DNA from: Sycon ciliatum
Lineage: Eukaryota; Porifera; Calcarea; Leucosolenida; Sycettidae
DNA length: 64,000 nt
Assembly: GCF_964019385.1 (NCBI RefSeq)
Contig: NC_088654.1
Location: 16,807,518-16,871,517, forward strand
Reading direction: 5' to 3'
In this document: piece by piece, positions 9,617 to 19,856 of the stretch
Position numbering within the stretch: the first letter of the stretch is position 1
Layout of the letters: every line of letters starts with the position of its first letter
The notes under the pieces: model-generated
The model's input: the letters and a program-made list of their open reading frames with translations, nothing else
Told to the model about the DNA's origin: nothing
Database searches by the model: none
Made by a program: the position numbers and the translations under genes

Positions 9617-11167
9617 TGGGTTAGGGTTAGAAGATTCTGCAAAGCAGAACGGTCGTAGGGCGGCACAATTGAAAATGCAATGCAAAGCTGTGTGGAAATG
9701 GGTGCGGTGGATATGGAAGATAGAACAAAAAAAAGCAATGCAAAAAGAACACAATAGATGAAGAAGTGTGGGTGTAATGATGAAAAAGGTGGAGTAAGAG
9801 CGTCCAAAGGTAAAGTTGGTAACAAGCTTGTTTCACTATCATGAGGATAGATCATCAGACTAATGGAGGTTCTGTGTTGGAACGGACCCTTATCAGTAAC
9901 AATTTAAAGTGAAAAAAAACCCGTCAACTGTAGAGGTGTGAGTTTACACATGTTTATGTGTAAGGTAGTTCGAGAGACACTTGTTCTTCTTCCACGAATG
10001 AAAGGTGTGAGGCCAAGTTTAGTATCGAGTCTATGTTTGGTCCAGATATTCTTTACCAACTTTTTTACGCCTTTGAGGCTGGGGTGGTGGGGAATAATAG
10101 GTGGAGGTGTAATATTACGCTTAGGGCGTGTAGGTCTAGTGTTGTGGGTAATGCGTGAGGCGGCTGAGACAACTGATTTTGAATAGCCACGCTCAACAAG
10201 TTTACTAGACAGAAATGATCTGGTACCGAGGGAGGCAGCTTCGGTTGCAGATCCTCGATCTGCTCGGATCATTTCACCGAAGGCCACTGCTTTCCATGTG
10301 TGGTTTGGGTGGGAGGACCTCGGTGAAAGGTATTGAAACTTGTTCGTCGTTTTAAAATTAATTTTATTAGACTATTTGACCATCTAGGATTTTAAGGTGA
10401 GGTACAGCATGATAGTCGCAGTTTTACTGTTTTCGTGTGTGAATTTAACTGCATGGACAATCGGAGATGATAGGGTCGTGTAGGATTTGTTTACTATATT
10501 TTTCAGATACGATTGCGAACAGGTCGTCAATGCAGCGTTTAGCCAGTAGGGAGGAGGCAAAGAAGGTGGATAGGTGGAACTTTTCGATGCGAAACATGAA
10601 AATATTAGCGTAGGCGACCGCTGTGGGGCTGCCCATAGCCATTCCTTGCAACTGGTGGTATATCAAACCTTTGAATGTGAAGTAATTATTGGTGAGTAAG
10701 AGATGCATGATTTTAATAATGGCAACACGCCAGGGACCCGGTATGGTTAGCTTCCGGAGGTGCCACGTGAGTGCCTGTAGGCCGTGGGTGTGTTGGATAG
10801 ATGTGTATAGAGAGACGACATCCATAGTCATTAAGGTGGTGTCTTCTGTAATAAGAAGGTGTCTGCTAGCGGTGAGTAGGTCAGCGAAGTTTATTAGTGT
10901 GGATGAGGGTGTTCTACTATTGAAGGCCATAAGGTGAAGTGGATAAACAGGGCCCAGTAGTAGGCGGGAGAGAGAATTGAAGACACGATGGGTCTTATTG
11001 TGAGTGGGTTTTTTGTGTAGCTTAGGAAGCCAGTAAAAGTTAGGTGTGCGATTGCCGGGTGTGTGTAGTTGTTTAAGCAGGCGCTTGTGTAGATCTTTGG
11101 CAATGGGATTTAATACCGTAGTTAGAGCTATTTGGATATTGGGGATTTTAAATTTAAATTCACACAC
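9617..11167 (-). pseudogene. Penelope-like element 2, left arm (RT pseudogene plus 3' tail)
   Basis: Minus-strand PLE copy. Frame 11,167-10,445 carries RT motifs in order: KLHKKP, DVVSLYTSI, QGMAMGSP, ANIFMF and a catalytic box written CIDDLF where the intact copies have YIDDLF. A second frame at 10,287-9,904 matches the C-terminal part of the PLE protein at 15.75-21.98 kb. A hammerhead ribozyme follows at 9,803-9,869 and a conserved tail at 9,617-9,800. The 5' third is missing and the frame is broken between the two blocks. No GIY-YIG endonuclease is visible. It forms an inverted pair with the plus-strand fragment starting at 11,156. Confidence 0.8.
9803..9869 (-). ncRNA. Hammerhead ribozyme in PLE 2, left arm
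   Basis: On the minus strand: CTGATGA (9,858-9,852), stem II CTATC/GATAG with a 5-nt loop, GAAA, then a minimal self-complementary stem III (CAAGCTTG) and a UU cleavage site. Stem I has proximal pairs plus a distal TCCA/TGGA helix separated by an internal loop. This is the minimal type I architecture known from PLEs. Confidence 0.7.
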
Positions 11168-11692
11168 GAAAACAGCATAACAGAGACTATCATGCTGGAC
11201 CTACACCTTAAAATCCTAGATGGTTAAACAGAGTCTAACTGATCACTGTTAAAACAACAAACAAGTTCAATACAACTCACCGAGGTCCTCCCGCCCAAAC
11301 CACACATGGAAAGCAGTGGCCCTCGGTGAAATGATCCGAGCAGATTGAGGATCTACAACCGAAGCTGCCTCCCTCGGTACCAGATCATTTCTGTCTAGTA
11401 AACTTGTTGAGCGTGGCTATTCAAAATCAGTTGTCTCAGCCGCCTCACGCATTACCCACAACGCTAGACCTACACGCCCTAAGCGCAATATTATACCTCT
11501 ACAGTTGACGTTTTTTCACTTTAAATTGTTACTGATAAGGGTCCGTTCCAACACAGAACCTCCATTAGTCTGATGATCTATCCTCATGATAGTGAAACAA
11601 GCTTGTTACCAACTTTACCTTTGGACGCTCTTACTCCACCTTTTCACCATTACACCCACACTTTTTCATCTCTTGTGTTCTTTTGCATTGCT
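11156..11692 (+). mobile_element. PLE 2, right arm, first part
   Basis: Plus-strand copy inverted relative to 9,617-10,445, aligned from the segment reading ttcacacacgaaaacag onward. Against the left arm it lacks about 175 bp at about 11,490, joined at an acacctc microhomology. It continues through a hammerhead and into the tail, where a LINE interrupts it; the tail resumes at about 12,733. Confidence 0.75.
11560..11625 (+). ncRNA. Hammerhead ribozyme in PLE 2, right arm
   Basis: CTGATGA at 11,570-11,576, stem II CTATC (11,578-11,582) / GATAG (11,588-11,592), GAAA at 11,594-11,597, stem III CAAG/CTTG, then U11606 and cleavage after U11607. Proximal stem I has one mismatch; the distal TCCA/TGGA pairing is kept. 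Confidence 0.7.
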
Positions 11693-12732
11693 TGTATGTA
11701 TGTATGTATGTATGTATGTATGTATGTATGTATACTTTATTTGAATTCGCAAATCCAAACGAGCACAAATGCTCAATGACAAGGCAGCGAATATGTTATT
11801 ATGTTACAGGGAAGGAGGGTTGGGGAGAAAATAAGGAGAACAAAGAGAGAATGGTAGATATCTCAATGAAGAGCGAAGCGTTATCAAACTACAAGTAAGC
11901 CAGCGAACGATAAGTCGATAGTTCTGTAACCCGCCTAATAAACTAAGTACTTTTTTCAGGCGTGCAGTGGACTGTCATTAAAACAGAAACAGAAAAATAA
12001 TAATAAGGCACCCATTTTGTTTGTCCAGGGGATGGCCCACGCCTGGTAAAGAGAATAAAATAGAGAAAATAAAATAAAAATAAAATAAAAAACAAACAAA
12101 CAAAGTACTAACAGTTACTGCTAACGAGAGTACCGGTACTTGCTACTAACATCGGGAGGATGAAAGGCCCAACCCTGCCCTGCCAGTTACGGACTTACGG
12201 GGGTCGCCATGGCAAATAGTAATGGTAAACAGTGAAAATCAATCACAGACAGGAAGCTGTCTCAGGGCAAGTTTCTAATCATAACATCAGGAAGATCGGA
12301 GGGTATACGGTACGACGGCAGCTTTGAAGCTGCTGAGAGACGACAGTACTCTGACTGCATCCGGTAGGACGTTCCAAAGGGCACTACCTCGGGAGGCAGG
12401 GCGAGATCGTCCGGCGCGGGTTCGTGTAGCTGGTAGACGGAGCCCCAGGGCGAGATCCAGGCGCGTCCTACGATCCGCGCAGCGTACGAAGAGCTCCTGG
12501 AGGGATGGACTCGCACTGGCGTGTATGCACCTCCAGACAAAGACCAGGACCTTCTGCTGATGTATTTCTCCAATCCTGAACACCTGCATGCGTTCCAGGA
12601 GATCACTGGCACGAGAGAACCCCGGCCGGCCATAAACTGCTCTTGCCCCACGGTTTTGTGCTACTTGGAGCCGGTCGGTCTGGGCCTGAGTGAGACCTGG
12701 GCTAAACGCAACGGACCCATACAGTAGATCTT
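11693..12732 (-). pseudogene. 5'-truncated LINE nested in PLE 2
   Basis: Frame 12,728-12,287 on the minus strand is the C-terminal end of a non-LTR retrotransposon ORF2. It has the conserved LQVAQNRGARAVYG block, a following RIGEIHQQKVLVFVWRC segment and a terminal ALWNVLP motif. A 3' UTR follows down to a (TGTA)n microsatellite at 11,693-11,730, which is the LINE tail. The PLE tail is split exactly by this segment, so the LINE is the younger insertion. The reverse transcriptase and endonuclease are missing through 5' truncation. Clade is probably within the CR1/jockey group, but uncertain. Confidence 0.7.
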
Positions 12733-12845
12733 TGTGTTCTATCTTCCATATCCACCGCACCCTTTTCCACACAGCTTTGCATTGCGTTTTCATTTGTGCC
12801 GCCCTACGACCGTTCTGCTTTGCAGAATCTTCTAACCCTTACCAT
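12733..12845 (+). mobile_element. PLE 2, right arm, tail after LINE insertion
   Basis: Inverse of 9,617-9,730: gttctatcttccatatccacc through gccgccctacg to the tgctttgcagaatcttctaa terminus. Together with 9,617 it marks the two outer ends of the inverted PLE 2 pair. Confidence 0.75.
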
Positions 12846-13244
12846 AGGAGCCATCATCAGGATTGAGGAGAAAAACAAGTGAGGTGGACCCATAACAGGC
12901 AACACAAAGTGGAACGAAACTACACTATACGTGATAAAATTGCACCATCCTTTCGGCACAGGCACACACACATACCCATGTATGAGACACACACTTATAC
13001 TCACACTCGCACCAACACTCACTCACACAAGCTCACACTCCAAATCACACCCAAACACGTGTAACTAAAAACACACAAAAATACCAATGTGCCTGAAAAC
13101 AAGGTGTCAATAGTGGTGGGACTATCACACAAAAAAAGAAAAGGAGAGATGAGATTCCGTCGCCAAACTGCACTTACGCTACAACATTGTGCTGAACTAT
13201 AATCATAACCATGGCGCACATATATGTAGCAAATACGCACGTAC
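12846..13244. other. Unassigned, CA-rich in part
   Basis: Short CA-rich runs near 12,960-13,060. No gene, terminal repeat or known element was recognised. Confidence 0.3.
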
Positions 13245-14471
13245 GACACAAACACACACACGCACGCATGGACAGGATGCCAGGGGACTGGATGTGTGTG
13301 GTGTGGCGTGTGGCGTGTGCGCGTGGTCGGTGGCGTGTGGTGGTGTGGCGTGTGTCGTGTGGCGTGTGCGCGTGGTCGGTGGCGTGTGCGCGTGGTGTGG
13401 CGTACGTGGTGTGACGAGAGTGGATGTGGCGTGTGTGTGCGGTGTGTGTGCGTTGTGTGTGCGGTGTGCGTGTGTGGTGGTGTGTGCAGTGTGTGGTGTG
13501 TGCAGTGTGTGGTGTGTGCGTGGTGTGTGGAGCGAGGTGTGGTGTGCGCGCCGAGGTGTGGTGTGCGCGCGGTTTGCGTGTGTGTCTGTGTGTGTGGTGT
13601 GTGTATGGTGTGTGTGGTGTGTGTGGTGGTGTGCGTGGTGTGTGTGCGTGGTGTGTGTGCGTGCGTGGTGTGCGTGCGTGGTGTGCGTGGTGTGCGTGCG
13701 TGCGTGGTGTGCGTGCGTGGTGTGTGTGTGTGGTGTGTGTGTGTGTGGTGTGTGTGCGTGCGTGGTGTGCGTACGTGGTGTGTGTGTGGTGTGTGTGTGT
13801 GCGCGCGTGGTGTGTGTGTGCGCGTGTGGTGTGTGTGCGGTGTGCGTGTGTGGTGGTGTGTGCAGTGTGTGGTGTGTGGAGCGAGGTGTGGTGTGCGCGC
13901 GGTTTGCGTGTGTGTGTGTGTGTCTGTGTGTGTGGTGTGTGTATGGTGTGTGTATGGTGTGGTGTGTGTGGTGTGTGTGCGTGTGTGTATGTGTGTGTGT
14001 GGTGTGCATGTGGTGTGCGTGTGTGGTGTGTGCAGTGTTTGTGCGGTGTATGTGCGGTGTGTGTGCGGTGTGTGTGGGGCGTGTGCGGTGCATGTGTGGT
14101 GTGTGCGTGTGGTGTGTGGTGTGGTGTGTGCGTGGTGTGTGTGTGTTGTGTGTGGTGTGTGCATGTGTGTGCGGTGTGTGCATGTGTGTGTATGTGTGTG
14201 TGTGTGTACGTGTGCGTATGTGTACGTGTGTGTGTGTGCGTGTGTGGTGTGTGCAGTGTGTGTGCGGTGTGTGTGCGGTGTGTGTGCGGGGCGTGTGCGG
14301 GGCGTGTGCGGTGCATGTGTGGTGTGTGAGTGTGCGTGTGCGTGGTGTGTGTGTGTTGTGTGTGGTGTGTGCATGTGTGTGTATGTGTGTGTGTGTACGT
14401 GTGCGTATGTGTGCGTGTGTGTGTGTGCGCGTGCGTGTTTGTGTGTGTATGTGTGTGTGTGTGTGTGTGTC
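13245..14471. repeat. 1.2-kb TG/GC alternating repeat block
   Basis: Irregular higher-order mix of tgtgtgcg, gtgtggtg and tgcgtgcg words, almost wholly alternating purine-pyrimidine with very few A or T-T steps. Because stop codons are rare, several frames on both strands stay open for 300-490 codons with Cys/Val/Arg or His/Thr translations; these are not genes. Such tracts can adopt Z-DNA. Confidence 0.85.
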
Positions 14472-14499
14472 GGAATTGATTCGGACATAGGCGTTAATC

Positions 14500-14711
14500 A
14501 TCCGCGAGCGTCGGCTACGATGGCTCGGCCCTATTGGCCGCATGGACGATGGGCAGACGCCCAAGTGTGTCCTGTTTGGGGCGCTCTCTGCAACTCGACC
14601 TCAGTACGACCCATGCAAGCGTTGGCGGGATGTGGTTGTGGACGATTTCAACCGCATTCAACCACCTGTCCCGGAGAAGGAATGGCTCGACACTGCGCAA
14701 GAGTCAAAGTC
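14500..14711 (+). pseudogene. 3' fragment of a CFDP2-like LINE
   Basis: The plus-strand translation starts RLRWLGPIGRMDDGQ and continues through CVLFGALS, CKRWRDVV and EKEWLDTAQ. This matches block by block the C-terminal segment of the LINE at 39,069-41,890 (WLGHLARMDGDRTP, LLFGALL, RKRWRDSV, EWYDLAQE). Everything upstream is replaced by the TG-rich block. A likely 3' UTR with CA repeats follows to about 14,880. Confidence 0.65.
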
Positions 14712-15751
14712 ATTTGCTTGTACAGCGACATCACCGCGCATATCATCATACCCGGTGCGCGTTAGCGGATGTGTGGCCCACTTAGCTGGATGCATAAAGA
14801 GAGCCATGCAACACACATACACACATACTCATGTCCACCGCTGAAGCGATGATAGCAAGCAAGCTATGCTAGACATAGCGCTGTATCGCAAATTTCGCAA
14901 ACAAAGCAGCTAGAGTTTGCCGTACCATGTCCGCGAAACGTGTGAAATGGCTAGACTGTGCGGTTTTTGGTCCAACTTGCTGATCCCTACCATTCGAGGA
15001 ATAGAAGCATGTTTGTTTGCAAGATCAGATGTCGGAGCCTCCAGCGAAAAGTTTGTAAGAAGCAGCCGACAGCACTGTGACATGTAATTCAAGAACAAAG
15101 GAGAATGATGTATAGACTGCTGAAACAGATTCGTTGAATTTTCTCACGTGCAGTTTACCGCAAAAATTCCAAATACTAGTAAAGCATGCTGGCTGAGCCA
15201 GTATCCTTGGCTGCAAAAATGGAAATAGGGTGAATTGTGTCCACTATGTCGCGTCACATGACCTTCCGAAGAAGGCTGAAAAGGGCTACGCTACGCCCCT
15301 GAAACTTGTGCTGGGATTAGGCCATTCAAACAGCTTGCAACCGGCTGATTGACCGCACATACACATGAACAGTGCTGATATAGAAACAACTAGTGGCCTG
15401 GGAAATAAGTACCGTAGTCTCCGAAGCATAAGCCGCCCGTTAAACACCACTACTTCTCTAAAAAAACAAGTCAGTGGGGCTTATACTATGGTAGTGAAAT
15501 TACTGGTGATGAATATGGTACTACAGTACCGTCTGGTGCTGAAGAACAGAGCGCCGAAGAACGACCAGGCCAGAATTTCACCAAGCACAGCATACGAATG
15601 TTTACACGGTGACTCAACTATGCATAGACTGCAGTACATGACAAATGTGAACGGCCTAGGCTAGGAGGCTCCTAGCCTAGGCCATTTGTAATAGTTATAG
15701 CAGGCCCGTAGCAGCCCCATTTTGGTTGGTCCGGCAAGATCCGACCTCGAT
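14712..15751. other. LINE 3' UTR-like repeat and unassigned sequence
   Basis: Segments near 14,840-14,880 and 15,305-15,355 recur side by side at 60,510-60,610, so about 430 bp is inserted here or deleted there. A short TIR element (TACCGTAG ... CTATGGTA) is possible at 15,409-15,498. A perfect 12-bp palindrome core GCCTAGGCTAGG... lies near 15,653-15,680. No gene. Confidence 0.4.
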
Positions 15752-15924
15752 GCAAAACGCAGAAAAGTGTATGGAAAATGCAAAGCAATGTATAAATAAA
15801 GTGTAGTGGATAGTATAGGAACACAAAGCAATGCAAGAGAAAATTTGAACGCAATAGTAAAAGTTAAAAAACGCAATGATGTATGTGGATGAGTCGTGTA
15901 TTGTGAAGAAGAAAAGAAACTGTC

Positions 15925-15990
15925 CAAAGGGAGATGGTGATAAGCTTATTTCTGCACTATTAAAGGAGTGCTTCATCAGACCAATGGAGT
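15925..15990 (-). ncRNA. Hammerhead ribozyme, PLE 1 left arm
   Basis: Mirror of the right-arm ribozyme: CTGATGA read on the minus strand at 15,979-15,973, stem II GCACT/AGTGC, GAAA, self-complementary stem III TAAGCTTA and a UC cleavage dinucleotide. Confidence 0.75.
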
Positions 15991-16084
15991 CAAAAGAAGA
16001 GGAACAGTTTCTTATCAATAGGATTAAGGTGTGTGGGTGAGAACCATAGGAGGTGTGGAAAAAGGACGGCTGGGAAGCGCGAAT

Positions 16085-17356
16085 TCAAACATGTTTATGT
16101 TTCAGATGGCTAGCCAGACATTTTGTCTTTTTCCACGCGATAAACGGCGCCTGGCCTAAAATTGTGTCAAGTTTATGCTTGGTCCATAGGGATCTTAGCA
16201 CCTTGTTGAGATCAGTGAGGCCAGGGTGGTATGGTAGTATAAGTGGAGGTGTGGTGTTAGTTTTGGTGTGAGCAGGTCGTCTACGGTGCGTAGAGGAGAG
16301 TGCAGCGCTGACTACAGATTTAGAGTAGCCACGTTCGATTAGTTTCGCAGCTAAAAAGGAACGGGTACCTAAAGATGTAGCTTCAGATGTAGATCCCCTG
16401 CCTGCTCGAATCATTTCACCAAGCGCCACCGCCTTCCAGGTATGGTGGGGGTGGGAAGATCTTGGGGAGATGTATTGAAATTTGTTAGTTTGTTTAAAAT
16501 TAATTTTAGATTCAATTGCGTTGTCTAGGATGCTGAGTTTAAGATCTAACATAATAATCTCTACCTTACTTGTTTCGTATGTGAATTTGACAGGGCAATT
16601 GGTTTGAATGGGTTCGTCGGTAATTTGTTTGATTCGTTCCTCAACAGTGACGGCGAAAAGGTCGTCAATGTATCTCTTTGCCAGAAGAGAGGAGGCGAAG
16701 AAAGTTGTAAGGTGATACCGTTCCATTCGAAACATAAAGATATTAGCGTAAGCGACAGCTGCGGGGCTGCCCATCGCTGTACCCTGGAGTTGGTGGTAAG
16801 TAGAGTCATTGAAAGTGAAGTAGTTATTCATAAGAATAATTCTCATGATTTTTATTACAGCCACTCTCCATGTACCTGGGACATCCTGCTGGCGGAGGTG
16901 CCACGCAAGTGCCTGGAGGCCATGGACGTGTTTAATAGATGTATAGAGGGAAACCACATCCATAGTCATGAGTACGGAGTTATGCGTTAGGGGCAGGTTC
17001 CGTGTACTTGTAAGGAGATCAGTAGAGTTGATGAGTGTGGATGGGTGTTTAAGTATTGTAGGCCAGAGGGTGAAGTGGATGAAGAGGGCCCAGTAATACG
17101 TAGGTGATAGAATGGATGATACGATGGGGCGTATCTTAAGTGGATTTTTGTGAAGTTTCGGGAGTCCGTAAAAATTTGGAATACGGGTTCCGGGCGTCCG
17201 GAGTTGTTTGGTAAGGCGTTTATGTAAGTCGTCCTCAATAGGGAGTAAAGCTTCTTCAAAGGCTGGTTGGGTGTCATGGATGGAAACAACGGTTTCGTAC
17301 GTGTCTTTGTTTAGAAGGTGGTCTAGACAAAGGGATTTATACTTGGCCGCTGTCAT
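16085..17356 (-). CDS. PLE 1 left arm, reverse transcriptase part
   Basis: A 423-residue frame with the Penelope-type RT: a KLHKNP block near residue 69, DVVSLYTSI near 134, QGTAMGSP near 193, the catalytic YIDDLF near 234, then the thumb and a C-terminal block ending SHLKHKHV. The upstream N-terminal domain (17,873-17,385, containing LSLGLKFVP) is separated by a 1-bp insertion at about 17,390 relative to the right arm. The protein ends before any GIY-YIG endonuclease. A continuous product would need the frame to be corrected. Confidence 0.8.
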   Translation of the reverse strand: MTAAKYKSLCLDHLLNKDTYETVVSIHDTQPAFEEALLPIEDDLHKRLTKQLRTPGTRIPNFYGLPKLHKNPLKIRPIVSSILSPTYYWALFIHFTLWPTILKHPSTLINSTDLLTSTRNLPLTHNSVLMTMDVVSLYTSIKHVHGLQALAWHLRQQDVPGTWRVAVIKIMRIILMNNYFTFNDSTYHQLQGTAMGSPAAVAYANIFMFRMERYHLTTFFASSLLAKRYIDDLFAVTVEERIKQITDEPIQTNCPVKFTYETSKVEIIMLDLKLSILDNAIESKINFKQTNKFQYISPRSSHPHHTWKAVALGEMIRAGRGSTSEATSLGTRSFLAAKLIERGYSKSVVSAALSSTHRRRPAHTKTNTTPPLILPYHPGLTDLNKVLRSLWTKHKLDTILGQAPFIAWKKTKCLASHLKHKHV

Positions 17357-17384
17357 GACGACAGTGGTGGAACCTTTGTCAGCT

Positions 17385-17873
17385 CTACATTATTATGAGA
17401 TCGGAGTTACGGAGAGTATCCAGGGCTTCGAGTTCAGCTGGTGTGAGGTTCTTTTTAGTGGGTTTTGGTTTAAATTGTTGTATGGTAGTACCGATATCCA
17501 TACTAAACTCTATTAATTCGATAGGAATGGAGTTTAGAGGTGGTGTCCAGTTTGATCGGGCAAAAATTCTAGAATATTGGTTCCTGGTACTTGGCTGGCC
17601 CAAGAAGAATGCATGGACATGTAAGTTGCGCAGGAATCTGGGGACATTGTCGACCCAAGATGTGTGTGGGAGGGTGTTAGTTCTGGGAACGAATTTTAAA
17701 CCGAGACTTAAGATGTCTTTGGCAGTATCAGAGATGTCTATGTCCCCGATCATCGTTACCAGTGTTGTGTTCTTAGATTCGTTAAATATAAGTTCAGCTG
17801 CTCGTTTTTTAAGTCTTTTCCTGTTCCGGCGGCGTTTCGATTTTTTAGCCGTATTCTTGGAGTCAGTTGGTTG
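17385..17873 (-). pseudogene. PLE 1 left arm, linker and N-terminal RT domain, frameshifted
   Basis: Directly follows the UGA of ORF1 in the same frame. It starts with a strongly basic stretch (KKSKRRRNRKRLKKR) that could serve nuclear import or nucleic-acid binding, then the conserved PLE N-terminal block with LSLGLKFVP. An extra base near 17,390 truncates it just before the RADKG motif seen in the right arm. Confidence 0.7.
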
Positions 17874-18788
17874 TCACGAACGTGGCGGAGGAGGAAAATA
17901 GGTGGGCTGGCGCCTCTGTTGTGGGTATGGTGTTGGCCTAGTTACCTGTCTAGGTATGAAGTGTTGTGGTGGCAGCATAGGGCCGATGAATCGGGGCGGC
18001 CCTCGAGGTTTGTAAGGTTGGACACGAGGGGGTTGATAGTATCTAAGAGGTTGCGGCGGGCCCATTAGGTGAGGTGGTCCCCGGGCTCTCGGAGGGTTAA
18101 CAACATGCTGGGGCCGAATTATTTGTGGCTGTTGTTGGTAGGGGGTTCTTTGTTGTGTTGTATTACGTTGGCCGGTGGCATGAGTTCTAGGTGGTTTATC
18201 AAACGTAGGCTGGATTTGTACAAAGTTTTGCCTAGGTCTGGAGACATGTTGATTTTGTCTTCGAGGTGGGGCCTGTGGAGGTGGTCGGGCAATAAGGGGC
18301 TGAGTTTGTTTACCCATTTGTTGCTGGGGTTTTAGTGGTTTTGCTTTATCAGAGAGTGCTAGAATGTGTTTAGCGAGGCTCGGGCGGTGAATGAGCGGTG
18401 TATCGCTCATTTTTTCGCAGATAACGGAATCTATGGCTCTAGGTAGGTCCGTGATAGCTGTAGATAGCGTTTTACGTGCCTCCTGGAAAAGGTCCTGGTG
18501 ACGGGCAAGTTCGATTTCGAGCACTTTTAAGTTAGTGTCGGCAGCGATTTGCGCTAGTTTTTCATCTGAGGGGTCATGGCCAGTTTTACGTGGTTTGTAT
18601 CTAAGGGCATTGTGAGGGGTTTTGGAGCTATGGCGTACCTGTTCATCAAGAAGGTTGGTGCCTGCTATCTGTAGGTTGGCCTTATGGTCACGTAGTTTCT
18701 TTAGAATTGGCCAGAAGAGATTTTGGTATTTTCTCCAGACTCTCCAGACTGTGTCAGTAGGGAGGAAGGTATCTGTGTCTTGTATCAT
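17874..18788 (-). CDS. PLE 1 left arm, ORF1
   Basis: 304 residues. The N-terminal half is helical and charged with coiled-coil character around residues 85-170 (LKVLEIELARHQDLFQEARK). The C-terminal half is Pro/Gln/Arg-rich with repeated PPR and RGPP motifs, typical of RNA-binding low-complexity tails. It ends at a UGA in frame with the RT domain. Function unproven; a nucleic-acid chaperone or RNP protein is the likely role. Mirror copy at 18,942-19,856. Confidence 0.6.
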   Translation of the reverse strand: MIQDTDTFLPTDTVWRVWRKYQNLFWPILKKLRDHKANLQIAGTNLLDEQVRHSSKTPHNALRYKPRKTGHDPSDEKLAQIAADTNLKVLEIELARHQDLFQEARKTLSTAITDLPRAIDSVICEKMSDTPLIHRPSLAKHILALSDKAKPLKPQQQMGKQTQPLIARPPPQAPPRRQNQHVSRPRQNFVQIQPTFDKPPRTHATGQRNTTQQRTPYQQQPQIIRPQHVVNPPRARGPPHLMGPPQPLRYYQPPRVQPYKPRGPPRFIGPMLPPQHFIPRQVTRPTPYPQQRRQPTYFPPPPRS

Positions 18789-18941
18789 ACCAGGAGCGAT
18801 TTCAAGTGGTGGGGGCTCGTCTGGGGCTAAATCGGGCTGCTAGCATTCATACACACATGCCTCGTCACCACATGTGTGTATGAATGCTAGCAGCCCGATT
18901 TAGCCCCAGACGAGCCCCCACCACTTGAAATCGCTCCTGGT

Positions 18942-19856
18942 ATGATACAAGACACAGATACCTTCCTCCCTACTGACACAGTCTGGAGAGTCTGGAGAAA
19001 ATACCAAAATCTCTTCTGGCCAATTCTAAAGAAACTACGTGACCATAAGGCCAACCTACAGATAGCAGGCACCAACCTTCTTGATGAACAGGTACGCCAT
19101 AGCTCCAAAACCCCTCACAATGCCCTTAGATACAAACCACGTAAAACTGGCCATGACCCCTCAGATGAAAAACTAGCGCAAATCGCTGCCGACACTAACT
19201 TAAAAGTGCTCGAAATCGAACTTGCCCGTCACCAGGACCTTTTCCAGGAAGCACGTAAAACGCTATCTACAGCTATCACGGACCTACCTAGAGCCATAGA
19301 TTCCGTTATCTGCGAAAAAATGAGCGATACACCGCTCATTCACCGCCCGAGCCTCGCTAAACACATTCTAGCACTCTCTGATAAAGCAAAACCACTAAAA
19401 CCCCAGCAACAAATGGGTAAACAAACTCAGCCCCTAATTGCCCGACCACCTCCACAGGCCCCACCTCGAAGACAAAATCAACATGTCTCCAGACCTAGGC
19501 AAAACTTTGTACAAATCCAGCCTACGTTTGATAAACCACCTAGAACTCATGCCACCGGCCAACGTAATACAACACAACAAAGAACCCCCTACCAACAACA
19601 GCCACAAATAATTCGGCCCCAGCATGTTGTTAACCCTTCGAGAGCCCGGGGACCACCTCACCTAATGGGCCCGCCGCAACCTCTTAGATACTATCAACCC
19701 CCTCGTGTCCAACCTTACAAACCTCGAGGGCCGCCCCGATTCATCGGCCCTATGCTGCCACCACAACACTTCATACCTAGACAGGTAACTAGGCCAACAC
19801 CATACCCACAACAGAGGCGCCAGCCCACCTATTTTCCTCCTCCGCCACGTTCGTGA
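18942..19856 (+). CDS. PLE 1 right arm, ORF1
   Basis: 304 residues, differing from the left-arm copy at very few positions (for example VVNPS instead of VVNPP). Charged helical N-terminal half, then a Pro/Gln/Arg-rich tail. The stop TGA at 19,854-19,856 is followed, without leaving the frame, by the basic linker and RT N-terminal domain, so ORF1 and RT are separated only by this codon. The stop is shared by both arms, so it predates the duplication. Stop-codon readthrough is possible but unproven. Confidence 0.6.
   Translation: MIQDTDTFLPTDTVWRVWRKYQNLFWPILKKLRDHKANLQIAGTNLLDEQVRHSSKTPHNALRYKPRKTGHDPSDEKLAQIAADTNLKVLEIELARHQDLFQEARKTLSTAITDLPRAIDSVICEKMSDTPLIHRPSLAKHILALSDKAKPLKPQQQMGKQTQPLIARPPPQAPPRRQNQHVSRPRQNFVQIQPTFDKPPRTHATGQRNTTQQRTPYQQQPQIIRPQHVVNPSRARGPPHLMGPPQPLRYYQPPRVQPYKPRGPPRFIGPMLPPQHFIPRQVTRPTPYPQQRRQPTYFPPPPRS

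Noticed and set aside
13019-14765. Long Cys/Val- and His/Thr-rich frames on both strands
   Set aside because: All come from the stop-poor TG/GC block; several overlapping frames are open at once.
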